Shown piece by piece: positions 35,891 to 47,965 of a stretch of DNA of 64,000 nt. A program made the translations under genes and the position numbers. Numbering within the stretch: the first letter of the stretch is position 1; each line of letters begins with the position of its first letter. The stretch comes from Progne subis subis (taxonomy: Eukaryota; Chordata; Aves; Passeriformes; Hirundinidae). Where the stretch lies: contig JAKJHU010000014.1 of the NCBI GenBank assembly GCA_022316685.1, forward strand, positions 4,273,001 to 4,337,000. The letters run 5' to 3'. The notes beneath the pieces were generated by a model. It was not told the origin of the DNA. It saw only the letters and a program-made list of their open reading frames with translations, and ran no database searches.

Positions 35891-38800
35891 ATTCAAGAGA
35901 TGTGAGCAGATATAATCAACATTCCTCATAAGCAGGACTCTACAACACCCAAAGTCAGTTTCACAAGAGAAATAGTTCCTACGATAAAGATTATAGCCAA
36001 AGATTAAGGGGAAGACATGCTTCTTGCTTTTTTCATTATTTAAAGAATAATCACTGGTGGAATTTTAGGAGGTTTTTTGTGAATTGAAACAGAAAATGAG
36101 AACAGGTAGAGAAGCTGAGCCTTAATCCTCCAATTTAATTTTCTTTAATCTTGCTTATAGAATATATCCTCTTTTTAGCTACACTTTTTTTTTTTTCCTT
36201 CACCAAAGCCCAGCCCTTTCAGATCCTCTTACACCTTTTTACCATGAAATACATGCGTTGCTGTTCTCCAGCCAGACTTCCCTCCCCCCTCTCCAGGTTT
36301 CTCCACCTCATGCTCGATGCTCCTGTTTAGGCTTCTAATCCAGGATGGCTAACACAGCAAAATTGGAACAGGAGCAGAAGACAGAGCATTCCAAGTGGCC
36401 CTTCGGCAAGCTGCAGGGCTCACACTTAAACAGCAAACACTCTGCGCACAGGTAGGATGGCGAACACAACATTAAGACTAAATAAAAAACAATTTATATT
36501 CTCCCCCACTGAGGTCTGAAGCTGGGATAGGTAATTTGTTCCAAATGGGGGAGGAACACTACAGACTCCATTGCCCCAGGCTTTTCTGGGTCTTGATCGT
36601 TCAGCTCATCCCGGGGTTTCTTTCACATAACCTGACCTCCAGTTGTTTTTGAACAAGAGAGCTAACTGCTGCAGATTGTAGAGAAGATAGAAAGGAGACA
36701 ACTCCTAATTACTGGTTGATTTCATCTGGAGCTGCATTATAGTCAGTACTTAGCAAGAAAGGAGACTTAAAGGAAACAGCAATTCTTAAACCAATACAAC
36801 CATCAGCATTTTTGTTCTTTATTAGCTCAAAACATTTTAATTAAAAGCAGCAGGGCTAGCAAAATAAGGAACAATCTAAAAAGAACCCCTGTTGACATAG
36901 ACAGATTCGATTTGCTGTGATAAAATACAAAGACCCTCAAATCTTGCAATGTATCATTTGCTTCCAAGGACAGTAATGTATAGCCTATGATTTTAATGAT
37001 TGTCGTGCAACTGATCATTTTGAGAAGCACAGGATAAAGTGCAGTTAAACCAAATGTTATCCTCTTACCCTTCCAGAGCACAGGGTTTCATTTAAGCCGT
37101 TCAGGTAGGGGTAATTTTGAGGGTTAGTAGATTTGGAAGCTTGTTTGTAGTTATTTGAGCTCCAAGACCTCTGCATAATTTACACTAGTTCACATTTCCA
37201 AAACTTCTCAGGAACTTTAAAGTATCATACACATTTTAAATGTTCAGCTTAAAATAAAGCTGCTGCTGGGTCCAGTTCTGACTTTGCATATATCAGTCCT
37301 TTTGAATCAAGACAAATTTCTCCTGAGAGAATCTTCTTTCACCACTCAAAATAATTATATTGCCACCATTCATATTAAGAGAAAAAGATAGATGGCCTTT
37401 ACCCAGAGATGCTCTGGTGTGCCCTTACAGAGTTAATTGGAGGATTGACATCTGAAAGAGCTCTCTGTCTCCCAGGACTCATTTTCTCTTTATTCATACT
37501 ATACCAACCTGAAAGACAGAAACATTTAACAGATGCTCCCCAGACATGCATTGTTTTTCGTAATATTTTCACGCTGTGGTACAGCAATCCTGCCCAAAAC
37601 CTCACCACAAGCACCATCCTGAGCATAAAATATCTACTGCCAGCAGAGGAAGTTGTCTGTTTCCCTGTTACCTCAGAGAATTATCAGTGCATACCAGGAA
37701 ACAGTGTCAGATATGCTCATCAGTCACAAGTAATTACAGATCCCTATCATCATTGTTTTTCCACACAGTCACCTTATCTCTGACAAGACACACAAAAAAG
37801 CTTCCACTGCTGTGGGAAGGATTGTCCCAAGTTTGCTCTGAGAAAAATAAGAAAATGATGTATAAGAGCCCAAATGTTTTTACTCTTGTTTATAAATAGC
37901 AAGAAATCTGATTTTTTTTCATTACATCAAACGTAAACTTCACTAGCTTTTAGGCACCTCTTTACAATTGTTTTTTAAAGAAACATATAGCATTGCTTTC
38001 TTAATGTAGCTTTTGACTGTTTGTTGTAAGTATCTAAATAATTAAAATCACATTCCAATGTTAAGTCCTTATGAGTGAGGGCTTTGCCCAGTGATCCATC
38101 AAGAGAGACACTAGAGCACAGTGCAGTGCTTCTCTGTAGAGTAATCTAATTAACTGTATGAATTGAGTGACCATATGGAACCATCAGTGATGGAGAGATG
38201 CTATAACTTGGAAGCAAAATTATCACAAGAGTCTAAAACTAGGAAAGAAGGTGCAAGTTATAAGAAGAAATCTGCCTAATAGTCCAAGTATTGGAACAGA
38301 AGCTGTTTAGAAGGGGAGTGTGTCAAGAGAAAGTCCATACAAAGAAACAATAACAAGTTATTATAATTCTGAGGCACTTAGCAGAAAAACCATCACAGAA
38401 ACAGAAGAATTTAATTTCTTTCCATTTACTACCAACTGCAGTGGCCACATGCTGTTCTGTGTTTGTATTTATTGTGTATTTTTGTTTGTGCCACCAGAAT
38501 ATAAGCCTTTCCAGACAGAGCCCAGCTGTTTGTTTGGCACAAACTTCCCTATTATACAATTCTGGGTACACTTAAATAGAGGGGCTGTACATGCTATGTT
38601 AATTCTCTCCCTGAAGCAGACTAATTAAATCAAAACCTGATAAAATGGTGTTAAAATTTGCACTGAAATCAACAGAATCAAGGACATTTCAGTTTTAACT
38701 CTCCAGGGGACCAGTGTGTAAAAAACTGAAATATTTTAAAAGTTGTAATTAGAGCCAAATCATACTCTATGAGTAGTGACAGAGCTAGGCTCAAGTCTTG

Positions 38801-40953
38801 GTGCATCTGGAGGGAAGCTGCCACTCCACTCATGCTGCATCCTGTTGTCAGTGCAGTGCTGAGCACTGAAATCAGTCTAATGGCTCACATTGTAAGTCCG
38901 TGGTAGAGTTACTTTCAGCATAGGTCCTGCTGGGTCATCCCCTATTTCCATTCCAGGACACCACAGTTTTTGCTGATTCACAGAGCAGCACTGCCCACAG
39001 CAGGGACAGTCCATCCCACTGCACTGGAGTTGTTTCCTTGCCCCTGCTTACACTTGCAGGAGCTCGCACCTTCCTGATTCTCTTGATGTTATGAGGCCTG
39101 TTCCTGCCATAATTCAGACTTAAATGCCTAAAAAGCCTGGAGAACACCCAAGGGCTGTACCCTCTTTGCTGTTTCCGTGGCATTTTCTGCCCTGACGTGT
39201 GGCTGTACCCACAGCAGAGCAGGTTCTGCTACATACAGATCCTCTGAGGAAGAGCATTGATAGAACTTCCATTTAAATCTGTACCTGGTCTTGTGATCCA
39301 GCCAAACCTTCTTAAAAAAAAGTTAAAATACATCCTGACACTGGGTTTCATGTCCTTAGCATTAGCGTAAGAGACTATACACAAGGCATAGGATAGAAGG
39401 CAGCTCACTGCTGATTCAAAGGTGGCTTCAGAGAATGTGTTAATCCCCTGTCAGCTCTACAGGAAAAACATTTACATGAGCTGCTATGAAATCCATACAG
39501 TCAAGCTTTGTTCTCTAATTTGGTGGCTGTAATTCTTCACTGTTTCACATCCCCAAGGGAGTCAAATAGTGCAAACACTATAAGATAACTGAAAACCTAA
39601 GAGGGCACTAGAATTTTATCAAAACCTTATCTGCACCTGTCAGTGCTGCCTATCTGTTGCATACAGTAAAATCAAACTCAAGCCAGTAAAACACCCAATA
39701 CAGATTAAAGTGGATACTTTGGGGGTTTTGTTTGTCCAGGGCTTACACTTCCTTTATGGCACATCTTGCACCTGATTTACTTGTCCTCATGAACTGTAAA
39801 GAGTATATTATTAAACCTTTTAATTTCAAACACACCTCTGTGATTCCAATTTACACGTGACTGAATCCAGCTTGACCTCTTCACACTACTTCTGTCAGTG
39901 CATGGGCTGCAATTCCAAGCAGGATAAACAAATCCATAGCAGAGATCATTACAGAGACATGCATGCCAATTTTACAGAAAAATCTTGCCTTTTTTTTTTA
40001 ATTCTGGGCAGAAGGGGTCCAAGAAAGACCATGTGAGAGGCAGCATTGCTTCAGTACCTAGCATTTTCCTTTATTCTCATTTCAGCTGGTAACTTGGGAT
40101 TGGTAACAGTTTTAATTCCCATGGCCAAAACTTTTAAAATTAAGGGTGATTAAATTACTTTTTAAGCAAAACATAACTTGCAGACTGCTAAGGTGGCAAC
40201 ATAAGTAGAATGAAATACGTTTTCAGACTGAACACAGGCCTGAAGATGCCATTATGTAATAAATAGCTTTTCACTGCTCTGGTTCACTTTCATACTGAGC
40301 ATCAGTGCATGGAGCAAGACAATTTGTCTCTGAACAGTTGGGGTTTTTTTGAAGTGTGATGGTGTAGCTGGATACCTCCAAGAGTAAAAATGCTGTCAAA
40401 GCAGCATACAATTTAAAGTTCATAAGTGAAAGAAAATGGATGGCTCATCAACAAAAATGTAATTTCTAAGAATAAAGACAGATTTTTTTTTTTTTCCCCT
40501 TAAACACTACTCATGACTCCAAGGGAAAAATTCAGTGTCTTACAGAACTAGCAGGGGATAGCAGCAAGGACAACAAATGTCAAGTTAAAGTCGATGTATT
40601 TGCTGGTGCGTCATTTAAACAGTGCCTGAGGGATAATCCCAGCAAGATGGGTATTTCAACTTGGTTTAGCAACATCCCTAGCCGAGGTAAGAAAGTCTAA
40701 TCACTTTATTAGAACAACAGTGGCATTAGAGGAGAATTTAGGAAGGAGTAGTGGTAGTCAATTCTTTACTTTTTAAATTTTTGTATTAAGATTTAGTGGG
40801 ATAACTTCAGCAACCAGCTTGAAGCTATGGATGTTCATGATTTCAGCAATTAGTATGCCAAAAGGCTGGCTGTGCAACAGACTAAGAAATGTACTGTTCT
40901 CGCCCATAAAAATACAGCCTGTATTTATGGGTTTTACCGCTTATGTTTTAAAG
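35891..40953. other. AT-rich non-coding region
   Basis: About 5 kb with no recognised gene or repeat of note. A plus-strand exon-like open segment at 40,536-40,686 is described under findings. Confidence 0.55.
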
Positions 40954-41021
40954 ATGGCAGAGTACAGCTCGCTTTCTTTTGCACTTTAAGTGTTTTAGAG
41001 CAATACACTCTTTACCCCCAG
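40954..41021 (+). repeat. 68-bp direct repeat, copy 1
   Basis: Starts ATGGCAGAGTACAGCTCGC and ends at CACTCTTTACCCCCAG. Copy 2 at 42,397-42,464 differs at only two bases (A/C and G/A). The flanks of the two copies are unrelated, so the boundaries are sharp. No known repeat family was recognised. Confidence 0.93.
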
Positions 41022-42396
41022 ACATCTTCATTCCTTTCCAAATAGTACCTGGAATTCAGATGGCACATTAAGATTCACGCAGTTTGACCTTCCTTGCCTT
41101 TCCTGCAGAGCTCCACTGGCTCTGACTAGCAAAGTTTGGTACACAAATAACAATTTTCGTCACAACTTGGTTGCTTGTTAAGGTAACGTGAATGCCCTGT
41201 TAGAGGATAAGTGTTGAAAACAGATAGTTATACTCATCAACTCACATTGAGTTTATACTGGCTTTAGCATTTTCTCCCATCTAACCAACAGAACACGCAG
41301 CATCACCAGCTTCCTTTGTAGTGCCATGTTTGATTTGCTTCTATACAGTGAGAAAGAATTACTCCATAAAAGGAATAATAAATAAAATGAATCCAGTACT
41401 GGTCTTTGACATTACACTGATAAGTGGAGACTCTCCCTTAGTTAAAAGCTGCTGAGTGATCAGAGCACCCTGGAATTGGAATGTCAAAAATCTGCCTTCA
41501 TTTTCATTGGCAAGCCACATGCCAATTTTCATACTGAAAGTGATCATCTAGGAGCTCACAGTGCTCAGAGCCCCATCCAGCCAAGAATGGGCCCAAAATC
41601 CTTAGAATACAAAGCACTAAGAAAGCATAACATGTATAGACTGGGAAAAAGCAGAGGGTTTTCTGGCTTTCCCTCTTCCAGGACAGTCTCATACTATATG
41701 TTCTTGGGGATTTCTTGACATCTTTTGCAAAAGTCAGGACTGCTTGAAGAATATACCCACAAAAATGATTCCATAGCATGCAGAGAAAACAATTCAGCAC
41801 CAGAATGTTTGATATCTATGATTAAGGAAACTTCCCTGTCCTACCATCCAGGAGTCGCAAAAGTGGGCAATCAGCCATTCCTCTACTTCTTGGTGCAGAC
41901 CTGGTACACGTTACACCAAGATGAAGTAAACCCATACCAAGGAGCCCATTCAGCTGGTCTCGCTACATCCCTGTGATGAGACTGACCCCTAAAGCTCTCG
42001 AGTGCATTCTGTTTGCAATAGCATGCACACTACTTGTGAAAAGGAAAGAAACAAGTCTCATAACCCATTGATTTGTGCCTCCTCACACTTCTCTACCTGA
42101 AGCTAAAGGGTTAGAGGCAAACAGGTACAGTAAGGAGCTGTTTTATAGCTGCAGCATAACACAGGACATGTATGTGTGGAGGGAGGAAATGTCCAAGCCA
42201 GAGGCAACTGCCATTTTGCCATTAACATTTTCCCTTATATTTGCAACTTTCTTTACAAGCTTTGAATTCACCCTCTAACACCATCATTCACTGCTAATAC
42301 CAGACACTACCTCTACAGCACATTACAAAATGTGTCATATCTAGACAGAGGAAAAAGGTGCATTATTTGCCCTTTTCCAACCTTTATTGCCAAGTT
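41022..42396. other. Non-coding spacer between the two 68-bp copies
   Basis: No gene or known repeat recognised. Frames of about 60-98 codons on both strands overlap each other and lack domains. Confidence 0.55.
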
Positions 42397-42480
42397 ATGG
42401 CCGAGTACAGCTCGCTTTCTTTTGCACTTTAAATGTTTTAGAGCAATACACTCTTTACCCCCAGCAATACACTCTTTACC
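42397..42480 (+). repeat. 68-bp direct repeat, copy 2, with extra tandem tail
   Basis: The 68 bases at 42,397-42,464 match copy 1 at 66 positions. They are followed by a second CAATACACTCTTTACC at 42,465-42,480, a 16-base tandem copy of the motif at 42,443-42,458, which copy 1 lacks. This points to a local slippage or template-switch event after or during duplication. Confidence 0.93.
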
Positions 42481-42774
42481 TTTCAACAATCTAATGACAA
42501 CAGTATTTTGGAAATTCTCAAGTGTAATTTATGCAACCTGGGTCTGTTATTTAAGGAGTCAGGAAGTGACCCTGTTACACTGTTCCTACTATATGCTTAC
42601 TCCATAGCTAATGTTAAGAACACCATTTTTGCTGAAAAGTCAAGAGAAGAAATCCCCCAGGCTCCAATTCACTTTGCCCTCTTCTATTAGGTCAAAAGGA
42701 AGTTTCAACAGGTGTGTCAGATTTTGACATAAAACCTCAACTAGATTATGATCCAAAACTGCTGTCTGCCATAA

Positions 42775-43055
42775 CAGCCCAGAGCTTTATCCAACCAGAT
42801 TTTGAAAAATCTCCACAGCTGGAGGTTACACAACTTCTCTGGGCAAAATCTTCTTGACTAGCCTAACAATGAGAAAGTTTTTCCCTTAAATTCAACGTAA
42901 ACCTCTGTGACTTCACTTTATGTCCTTTGCCTCTCAGCTTCCTGCCATACAGTGCTGTAAGAGCCTGGCTCTGTCTTCTTGGTAACTTGCTCAAAGGCTG
43001 ACAGGTCTCCCATAGAGCTAGTTTCCCTGTACTCAGTCAACACAGGATGCCATGG
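42775..43055 (-). mobile_element. Old CR1-like fragment, reversed
   Basis: A diverged segment follows the reversed CR1 order: 'agctttatccaaccaga', 'acacaacttctctgggca', a region like 'gagaaagtttttccctta', 'tttatgtcctttgcctctc' and 'ttggtaacttgctcaaagg'. Identity is clearly lower than in the other copies, so this is either an older subfamily or a heavily decayed copy. Confidence 0.6.
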
Positions 43056-46000
43056 GACTATGGCTTACTTTATGAGATGCAGCTCTACATGTCCAAATTA
43101 TAACTTTCCAAGAGAAACTGCAGCAGTTTTATAAAAAAGCTAAAAAGCACACGAATGCGGGATTAGAAGTAGAACACCCTCCTCCTGGTTATCCCAGTAT
43201 CTCAGGCATAAGACTGCTCTGCAAGAACAGCCACATTCACAAATAGAACAGTAAATCCTTAGCAGCATTTATCTAAATACAGAAAAGCATATTCCATACA
43301 GAAGTTTAGCAACAAAAACAGAGAAGGTCTGATTTAGTAAATCCAGTTTGCCTTACTTATTATTTAGCAAACACCTTCTACTAAAATCCTACAGTTTGTT
43401 GACAGCAATCTGAAATGTGTCGAAGTAGGATACACATACAAAATGTCTTATTTACTAAAGCAGAATTATTTTTAGAAAAGCTGAATGTAGAACAAGCTAC
43501 ATCTTGCTGTAACTTACAGCTGAGCATCCTGTTTACATGCTGATGTCCGTGTTTACTTTTTCGGTTATAGGAAGCAATGCCAAAAGACTTGAAATAACTT
43601 TGCCTCCTGCTGCCTATCAAGTTATTACACTCCCGTAGGAAACAATGGCTGGGGGTCAGGTTAACTCACGCAGAGAGCAAAGTTTCACTGCTCTAAGACA
43701 ATGCCATTTTCACAGCTTTGCTGCAAGGATTTGCTTTGCCGGGCTTCTTTGCCCAATCTGTCTCTCTGAAATATGTACAACTTCCTTCTGGCACTTTTGC
43801 TTAGAATATTCATTTAAATTATTTTTCTTTCTCTCCAAACCTTGTTCTCTCTCTTACAGTACTAACATTTCCATGTGATTTGCCCTCTATTTTCAAGCTG
43901 CAGTCTTAACACATCAGCCAAATGCAACAGCAGTCTCTACTTTCTATTCTGGCATTTTCATTTTATTTTAATTTGTATATTGAAAAATAGGATAGCTGGC
44001 CTTATAGAGGGTTAAGAGGAGGAAGCCAGGACAGTTCTCCATATGAATCTCTGTGCAAGTGCCAGCTGGATTTCGCAGCCCTGCGCTCGGCAAAGCACAG
44101 AACAAGAACGCTGTTAGTATTCTTGGAGTGCTCTGAAGAGGAACAGGAAAAGAGAAGAAAATAATCTTACTCTGTACCAGAAAGAAGTGCTGGAAAGTCA
44201 AAGAGGAGAATTCAAACTCCATCCTCCCCACAGCACATAATCAACATCACTCACAGTCACTCTCATGCATCACAGTGACACTAAAGGTAATAAGCTGTAT
44301 GTGGAAGAAGGGAAATACTGAAGAGGTGTTGTTGCAGCGCATCCCCCTTTCCTTCTGCTCTCCGTGCCCTCCAAAGCTGAACATTACTCCCAGGATACTG
44401 AAAATACTGCTTGCTGAACCTCTGCCCAGGAGGGGACCCACCATGCACCCATTCCTGCCTCTTGGGACATATTTATAATTGGCTTACAGCAAATACACTC
44501 TTTCAAATAACCAGAGGTCACTTAGTCTCCCAGTTTATAATTTAATGGCTAATTTAGCTGACCTTGAAATCACTGTTGAGGAAGCATGAGGCAGCCCCAA
44601 TGCCCAGACAACGTTGGGATGATATGGAAGTGTTGATGATTCCCTAATATCTTAGACAGGTGATGCACAAAGCTCAGGGTCTCTGGGTTGCTCCTGTGCA
44701 TACAGACAGGTTAATGCAAACACCACTGAATTTTAATACTCTGTCAAGAGCAATTAATATTGAAACAGGTCCAGAGCAAAACCAAACAATAAAATCTCCA
44801 CTTTCCCATTGTGAAGAGCAGCTGCGTGGGGGAAGCAGAACTGGAAACAGTCCTGACTGTATTTCCTCTACCCACCTCACTCCGCAAGTGGACACATATT
44901 TGCCCCTGCCATTGTTAGCATATCCCAAATATAAGTGCAAGCGGCACTGCCAAGTGGGACAGTAACACACATGAGGAAAATCCTCCAAATTCCAAGGTGA
45001 TATAGAAAAGTAAAAAGCACCCATTTCTTCACTTCAGGGGCAAAATTGTACTTCACATGTGTGATGGACTGAATAACGCTTCATCACAAGAGCCAATTTT
45101 CTTCCAACTCCCCTGCAGCTCCTAAAACATAGATCTTAGTTTTGTACCTGCTTTGCTAAATGGCTTTCCCTTCTATTATACCTTTAAAAATAAAAAGGGA
45201 TGATAAATACATAATTTCATTATTTACTACACTCACCAGAAGGTAGATATTAGGAGGACTGTTCTCACTTAAGAAATATATACTGAAATAAAAATAATCA
45301 AAAAGCCCTAAATAAACACATCACTCATCCTGTTCCACACAGAGAGGGTGGATATTTCTCATGGAAAACAAAAGCAGAAGAAAAAGCTAAGTAGTTATTA
45401 ATATGGAAATAGTCTAAAAAGAACCCCTATGACTTATGGCAACAAAAATCCTTAAGACAGTTACAGCTCACATAGATTGAATTTTAGTGCTATGTAGAGT
45501 AAAAACATGAGTGGTAACAAAAGGTTAGAATAAAACCCACCTGTAATGCAGGCATTGAATCAATAAAGTAATTAGGATCATAAGCATTCCAAGAAAATTA
45601 ACAGTTTAGCATTTTTCTACCACATAGGACTTTGTCAGAGAGATAGAACACTCTTTAAAAAAAATAAAATAAAAATCTCCCAATTCTGAATTCTCACTTT
45701 GCACTTTTCACTGCTTTGCTGCCTGAAAGGCACGGTGAGTGGGTACAGCTCCTTGGCTGTACTCCCTCGTTTATCCCCACCTTCAAACACATCCATTCAG
45801 GAACATCTGTAAAACAACCATACAAATTCCATTCCTCTTAAGATACTCAAACACCCACCTCCATTCTGAGAAAGGCTCTTCTCCACACACTGATGATATC
45901 CTGGATGGCTCACTCTTTTCAGCCTTCCCTCCAAATCTGCTTTGTAGCTGTGGTTCAGAGCTGCACCCCTTCCCTTCTCACCCCATAGCCCTGCTTTTAC

Positions 46001-47212
46001 CCCTCTTCCTGGAAGCTTCTTTCCAGTAGAGACTTGTGGGAATGCAGTCCCAGCTGCAAACTTCAATGCTCATTGGATGTCATTGATTGCCAACTATATG
46101 CAGTTCATGAACTCCCAAATGCAAAACTCCTGGCTGCAGTTACCTGAAGGAATCTGCATCACCAGGGCTCATCCTGGGCTTGGGATGCCAAAAGAGAAAC
46201 ACCTGGCCAGGAAAGGACCCCATCACTGGGGCTGACCCAGGACTTGAGCACACAAGGAGTGACTAAAGCATCAGCTGATGCTTGTTTGATGCTCATCTTT
46301 AGCCTCCTGATGGGCCTTAAGTCTGAAAAAAAAAAACCCCAAAACAGAACTTAGGCAACTGTTTTATTAATTCTTGTCACCAGGTACATGGCTCCCTGTC
46401 ATCAAACATGCAGGATTGCCTCTTTTGCAGGAAAGGGCTGTGTTTGATGGTGCAATAACAGCTGTGCAATTACATGCAGTCCTCTCCAAAGCCACATCCA
46501 AAGTTCATGATGCCACCTTCGCATTGCCTATGAAATGCAGGCTAGAGTTTGTGTTAGAAAGTCCAAGAATCTTATGTGCATCTGAACAAGGCTATAGAGA
46601 AATGAAATTTCTCCACTGGTGAAGGGTAAAGGTCCCCCACTGATTTCAATATATCACAGAATATATGATGCCTTTTATTATAATGCAGCATGAATAAATC
46701 AGCCTTTCATTATCAAGAAGAGACAATATTACTTGTTCTGGAGCTCTCTGCCTTTCAGAGAGGAGTGTGCTCTGAAATATTGTCACTTTTGTTGCTTCCT
46801 GTATGTTAGCTTGGAAAGGAGATCACAGAAAGACGATCAGGCCAAGACAAACATTTTACTGCCCTTTTTTCCACCCTGATTACAATTGCTTTTGGGTTGC
46901 TATCAGTAAATTTTAGTATCTCATACCAGCCAGATCAAGTTTTTTATTGGTCTCAGTGTCCTTACAACATTCAGACTTTGATGAGATCATATTTCATTTT
47001 CAGCTATTGCCCAGCTATTGCAGTGTGTTTTAATTGAAAATTAGCGATTATTTAGCCATATTTTGTGTCACGCTGCGATCACTGCATCCCTAACCACCTT
47101 TGTAGACTCAAATCATAAGGTTTTATTCACTCATGTGCTTGGTGTGATGGGAAGGAAGACATAAACGAGGTGTGGTTGTGCAGAGCTATGGTACAGCAGC
47201 CCTGGAAGCAGC
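43056..47212. other. AT-rich non-coding region
   Basis: No gene recognised. A perfect 14-bp palindrome, GCATCAGCTGATGC, lies at 46,268-46,281 and contains an E-box core. Open frames of 60-116 codons on both strands have no family features. Confidence 0.55.
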
Positions 47213-47260
47213 CCTGTGTCCCTTCCTGTGTCCCTGTGTCCTGTGTCCTCCCTGTGTCCC
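47213..47260. repeat. CTGTGTCC short tandem repeat
   Basis: Five imperfect copies of CTGTGTCC, with one or a few extra C, T or CC between them, lie in tandem. Simple sequence that makes the overlapping frames on both strands repetitive. Confidence 0.88.
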
Positions 47261-47819
47261 AGGCTCCAAGCCCCAGCCAGGCAGCCCTGGTTGTACCCTG
47301 GGTGTGCTCCTGCCTTCTCCAAGTTCTAAATGAACCTCCCCCATGGAGAAACTGTGATTTACTTTTTACTTAATGCTGCCTACAAAGAGCCTCTCAATTT
47401 TTAGTCCATTAACAAATCTTTCCTGGGATCTATTAACATGTCACTATGGAATGCCTTTTCCTTCAAAGTTTAATACCTCTTAACTCTCTCTTAATCACAT
47501 TGCTCTACTCCACTTCATAGCCTGGGGCTTCAGGGAACCTTTGCCTTTTATTAGTACCCATATACAATCATGTTGTCATTCCAAAATCCAGCGCTGCTTT
47601 GGGTTTCATAAATTCTTATCACTTTGATTTACTTGGTGTGTCCGCAGCTCCCTGAGAAGGGAGATGTGCAGGCAGGGCAAGGAATGAAACATTACAGTGC
47701 AGAGCTGTGCCAGTGCATTCTTTTGTAGGGAGGAGCTGCTCCTGACAGGAGACACTGTCCCTTCTCCCCTGCAGTGGTGGCAGGAAATGTTAACATTCAT
47801 ATTGGTTTGGTCAAATCCG

Positions 47820-47965
47820 TGGTACAACCCCTGGAAGTATTGAAAAGACGTGGAGATGTGGCACCTGGGGGCATGGTTTGGTGCTGGGCTTGGCAGTGCT
47901 GGGGCAATGGTTGGATTCGATGATCTTAAAGGTCTTTTCCAGCCTGAGTCATTTTGTGATTTCTG
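47820..47965 (+). mobile_element. CR1 LINE 3' end
   Basis: The order fits CR1: 'cccctggaagtattgaaaag', 'gtggagatgtggcacctgg', 'ggcttggcagtgctgggg', 'ggttggattcgatgatctta', 'aaggtcttttccagcctga', then 'attttgtgatttctg'. It is the terminal 150 bases or so in plus orientation. Confidence 0.88.

Noticed and set aside
36876..45432. Shared 16-base string TCTAAAAAGAACCCCT near 36,876 and 45,413
   Set aside because: The match does not extend into the flanks and the string is short and A-rich; chance is the likely cause.
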